This document shows, one piece after another, positions 5,380 to 5,824 of a DNA stretch of 5,824 nucleotides. The notes beneath the pieces are model-generated. The model ran no database searches, was not told the origin of the DNA, and worked only from the letters and a program-made list of their open reading frames with translations. The stretch is from contig QOAM01000095.1 in NCBI GenBank assembly GCA_003978075.1, forward strand, positions 1-5,824, in the 5' to 3' direction. Position 1 is the stretch's first letter. Every line of letters begins with the position of its first letter. This DNA is from Thermodesulfatator sp. Its GTDB lineage: Bacteria > Desulfobacterota > Thermodesulfobacteria > Thermodesulfobacteriales > Thermodesulfobacteriaceae. Made by a program: the position numbers and the translations under genes.

Positions 5380-5799
5380 GTGAAAAAGTCGGAAGCTTAT
5401 CGAAAAAAGGGGTATATCCTCGTTTCCACTCTCATCATAATTCTAGTCCTCATGATCGTCGGTTCTTACATCGCGTATATCTTAAGCCTTAACTTTCGTG
5501 TAGCCTCATACATGAAAAAGGAGTTCATTTTCTTTTCAGGAGCCGACGGTGGGGTTTTCGCTGTGGCCGGCTGGATGGCTTATTACCGTCGTTCCGATGT
5601 GCCGCGAGAGGTTACTGACACGAGATTTTTTTCGGTAAATTATAAAGTATTGATCCATACGGTGCGCTATCCCGAGGGTTACAGGCTTGCCTGGAAGGGC
5701 ATGGACGTGAGGTTGAATTCACGTTCCAAAAACGGGGCCACCGAGGTGGAAAGTATAGTTTTTATTCCCCTATCCCCTGCTAATTACGGAAATGAGTAA
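5380..5799 (+). CDS. PilX-like minor type IV pilin (prepilin)
   Basis: This 139-residue protein, started at GTG 5380, looks like a minor pilin that joins or primes type IV pilus assembly in the inner membrane. It has a short basic leader MKKSEAYRKKG, with predicted prepilin peptidase cleavage after G11, then a hydrophobic helix from Y12 to about residue 37 (YILVSTLIIILVLMIVG). After cleavage, mature residue 5 is Ser, not the usual Glu; PilX-type pilins often lack that Glu. The following FFSGADGGVFAVAGWM resembles the F-x-AAEAG-like segment of the PilX N-terminal domain. The C-terminal half, with FFSVNYKVLIHT and ATEVESIVFIPLSPANY, fits the short beta-rich ends of deltaproteobacterial PilX-like proteins. 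It is somewhat shorter than typical PilX. The next gene starts about 20 bases downstream, implying a pilus operon. A general secretion pseudopilin is an alternative. Confidence 0.72.
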   Translation: MKKSEAYRKKGYILVSTLIIILVLMIVGSYIAYILSLNFRVASYMKKEFIFFSGADGGVFAVAGWMAYYRRSDVPREVTDTRFFSVNYKVLIHTVRYPEGYRLAWKGMDVRLNSRSKNGATEVESIVFIPLSPANYGNE

Positions 5800-5808
5800 T
5801 AACCTTTT

Positions 5809-5816
5809 AGGGAGGG
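5809..5816 (+). promoter_or_regulatory. Ribosome binding site of the next gene
   Basis: AGGGAGGG at 5809-5816 lies ten bases after the pilin stop. It is close before ATG at 5820 and GTG at 5822, either of which could be the start. No terminator is seen between the genes, supporting co-transcription. Confidence 0.7.
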
Positions 5817-5819
5817 AAT

Positions 5820-5824
5820 ATGTG
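5820..5824 (+). CDS. First bases of a downstream gene, cut by the window end
   Basis: Only ATG and two more bases are visible, following a strong ribosome site. The product cannot be judged. Given the short gap after the pilin, another pilus-assembly protein would be a reasonable guess. If GTG at 5822 is used, the start shifts by two bases into another frame. Confidence 0.45.

Noticed and set aside
4701..5492. A 263-codon plus-strand frame opposite cbiA running into the pilin region
   Set aside because: It is antisense to a conserved enzyme, crosses the divergent regulatory region, and its translation looks random (Pro/Gly/Arg/His-rich).

Overview
The window suggests a thermophilic, probably anaerobic, Gram-negative bacterium. 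Thermodesulfobacteriota or a neighbouring deltaproteobacterial-type lineage is my best guess. The grounds are the Lys/Arg/Glu/Leu-rich proteins, the GC-rich minus-strand genes, strong G-rich Shine-Dalgarno sequences, a PerR-type regulator, a corrinoid a,c-diamide synthase, and a PilX-like minor pilin that implies an envelope with type IV pili. The taxonomy is inference from protein style, not a database match.

Layout: positions 1-65 hold a promoter and 5' leader, then a PerR-type Fur-family regulator on the plus strand (66-494). An AT-rich 230-base gap follows (495-724), with weak hairpins, a short orphan open frame and the promoter of the next gene. A textbook HU nucleoid protein (725-1006, plus) comes next. 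An 8-bp GC stem-loop (1013-1033) sits between HU and the oppositely oriented pair that fills most of the window.

That minus-strand pair is cbiA (5270 to 3927), a glutamine-dependent cobyrinate a,c-diamide synthase, followed by a 1006-residue exported protein (4054 to 1034). The large protein joins three modules: an M1-like zinc metallopeptidase with HEXXH, a ChaN/Tiki-type haem-binding-like domain, and a C-terminal PDZ domain. The two genes overlap by 128 bases. The signal peptide of the large protein is read from the same DNA, in another frame, as the conserved C-terminus of CbiA, so the two are very likely translated from one mRNA. A tetrapyrrole-modifying enzyme next to a possible tetrapyrrole-binding envelope protein hints at a shared corrinoid or haem theme, but this is not proven.

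A 109-base divergent region (5271-5379) separates cbiA from a PilX-like minor pilin (5380-5799, plus). It carries palindromes and three short GATTC motifs phased at exactly 21 bp near the cbiA start. A ribosome binding site and first codon of another gene close the window, so the pilin probably opens or continues a pilus operon.

The most unusual items are the M1-ChaN-PDZ fusion, its shortened zinc-site spacing (HEXXH-x15-E), and the long cbiA overlap. No tRNA, rRNA, CRISPR array, transposon or phage gene was seen.
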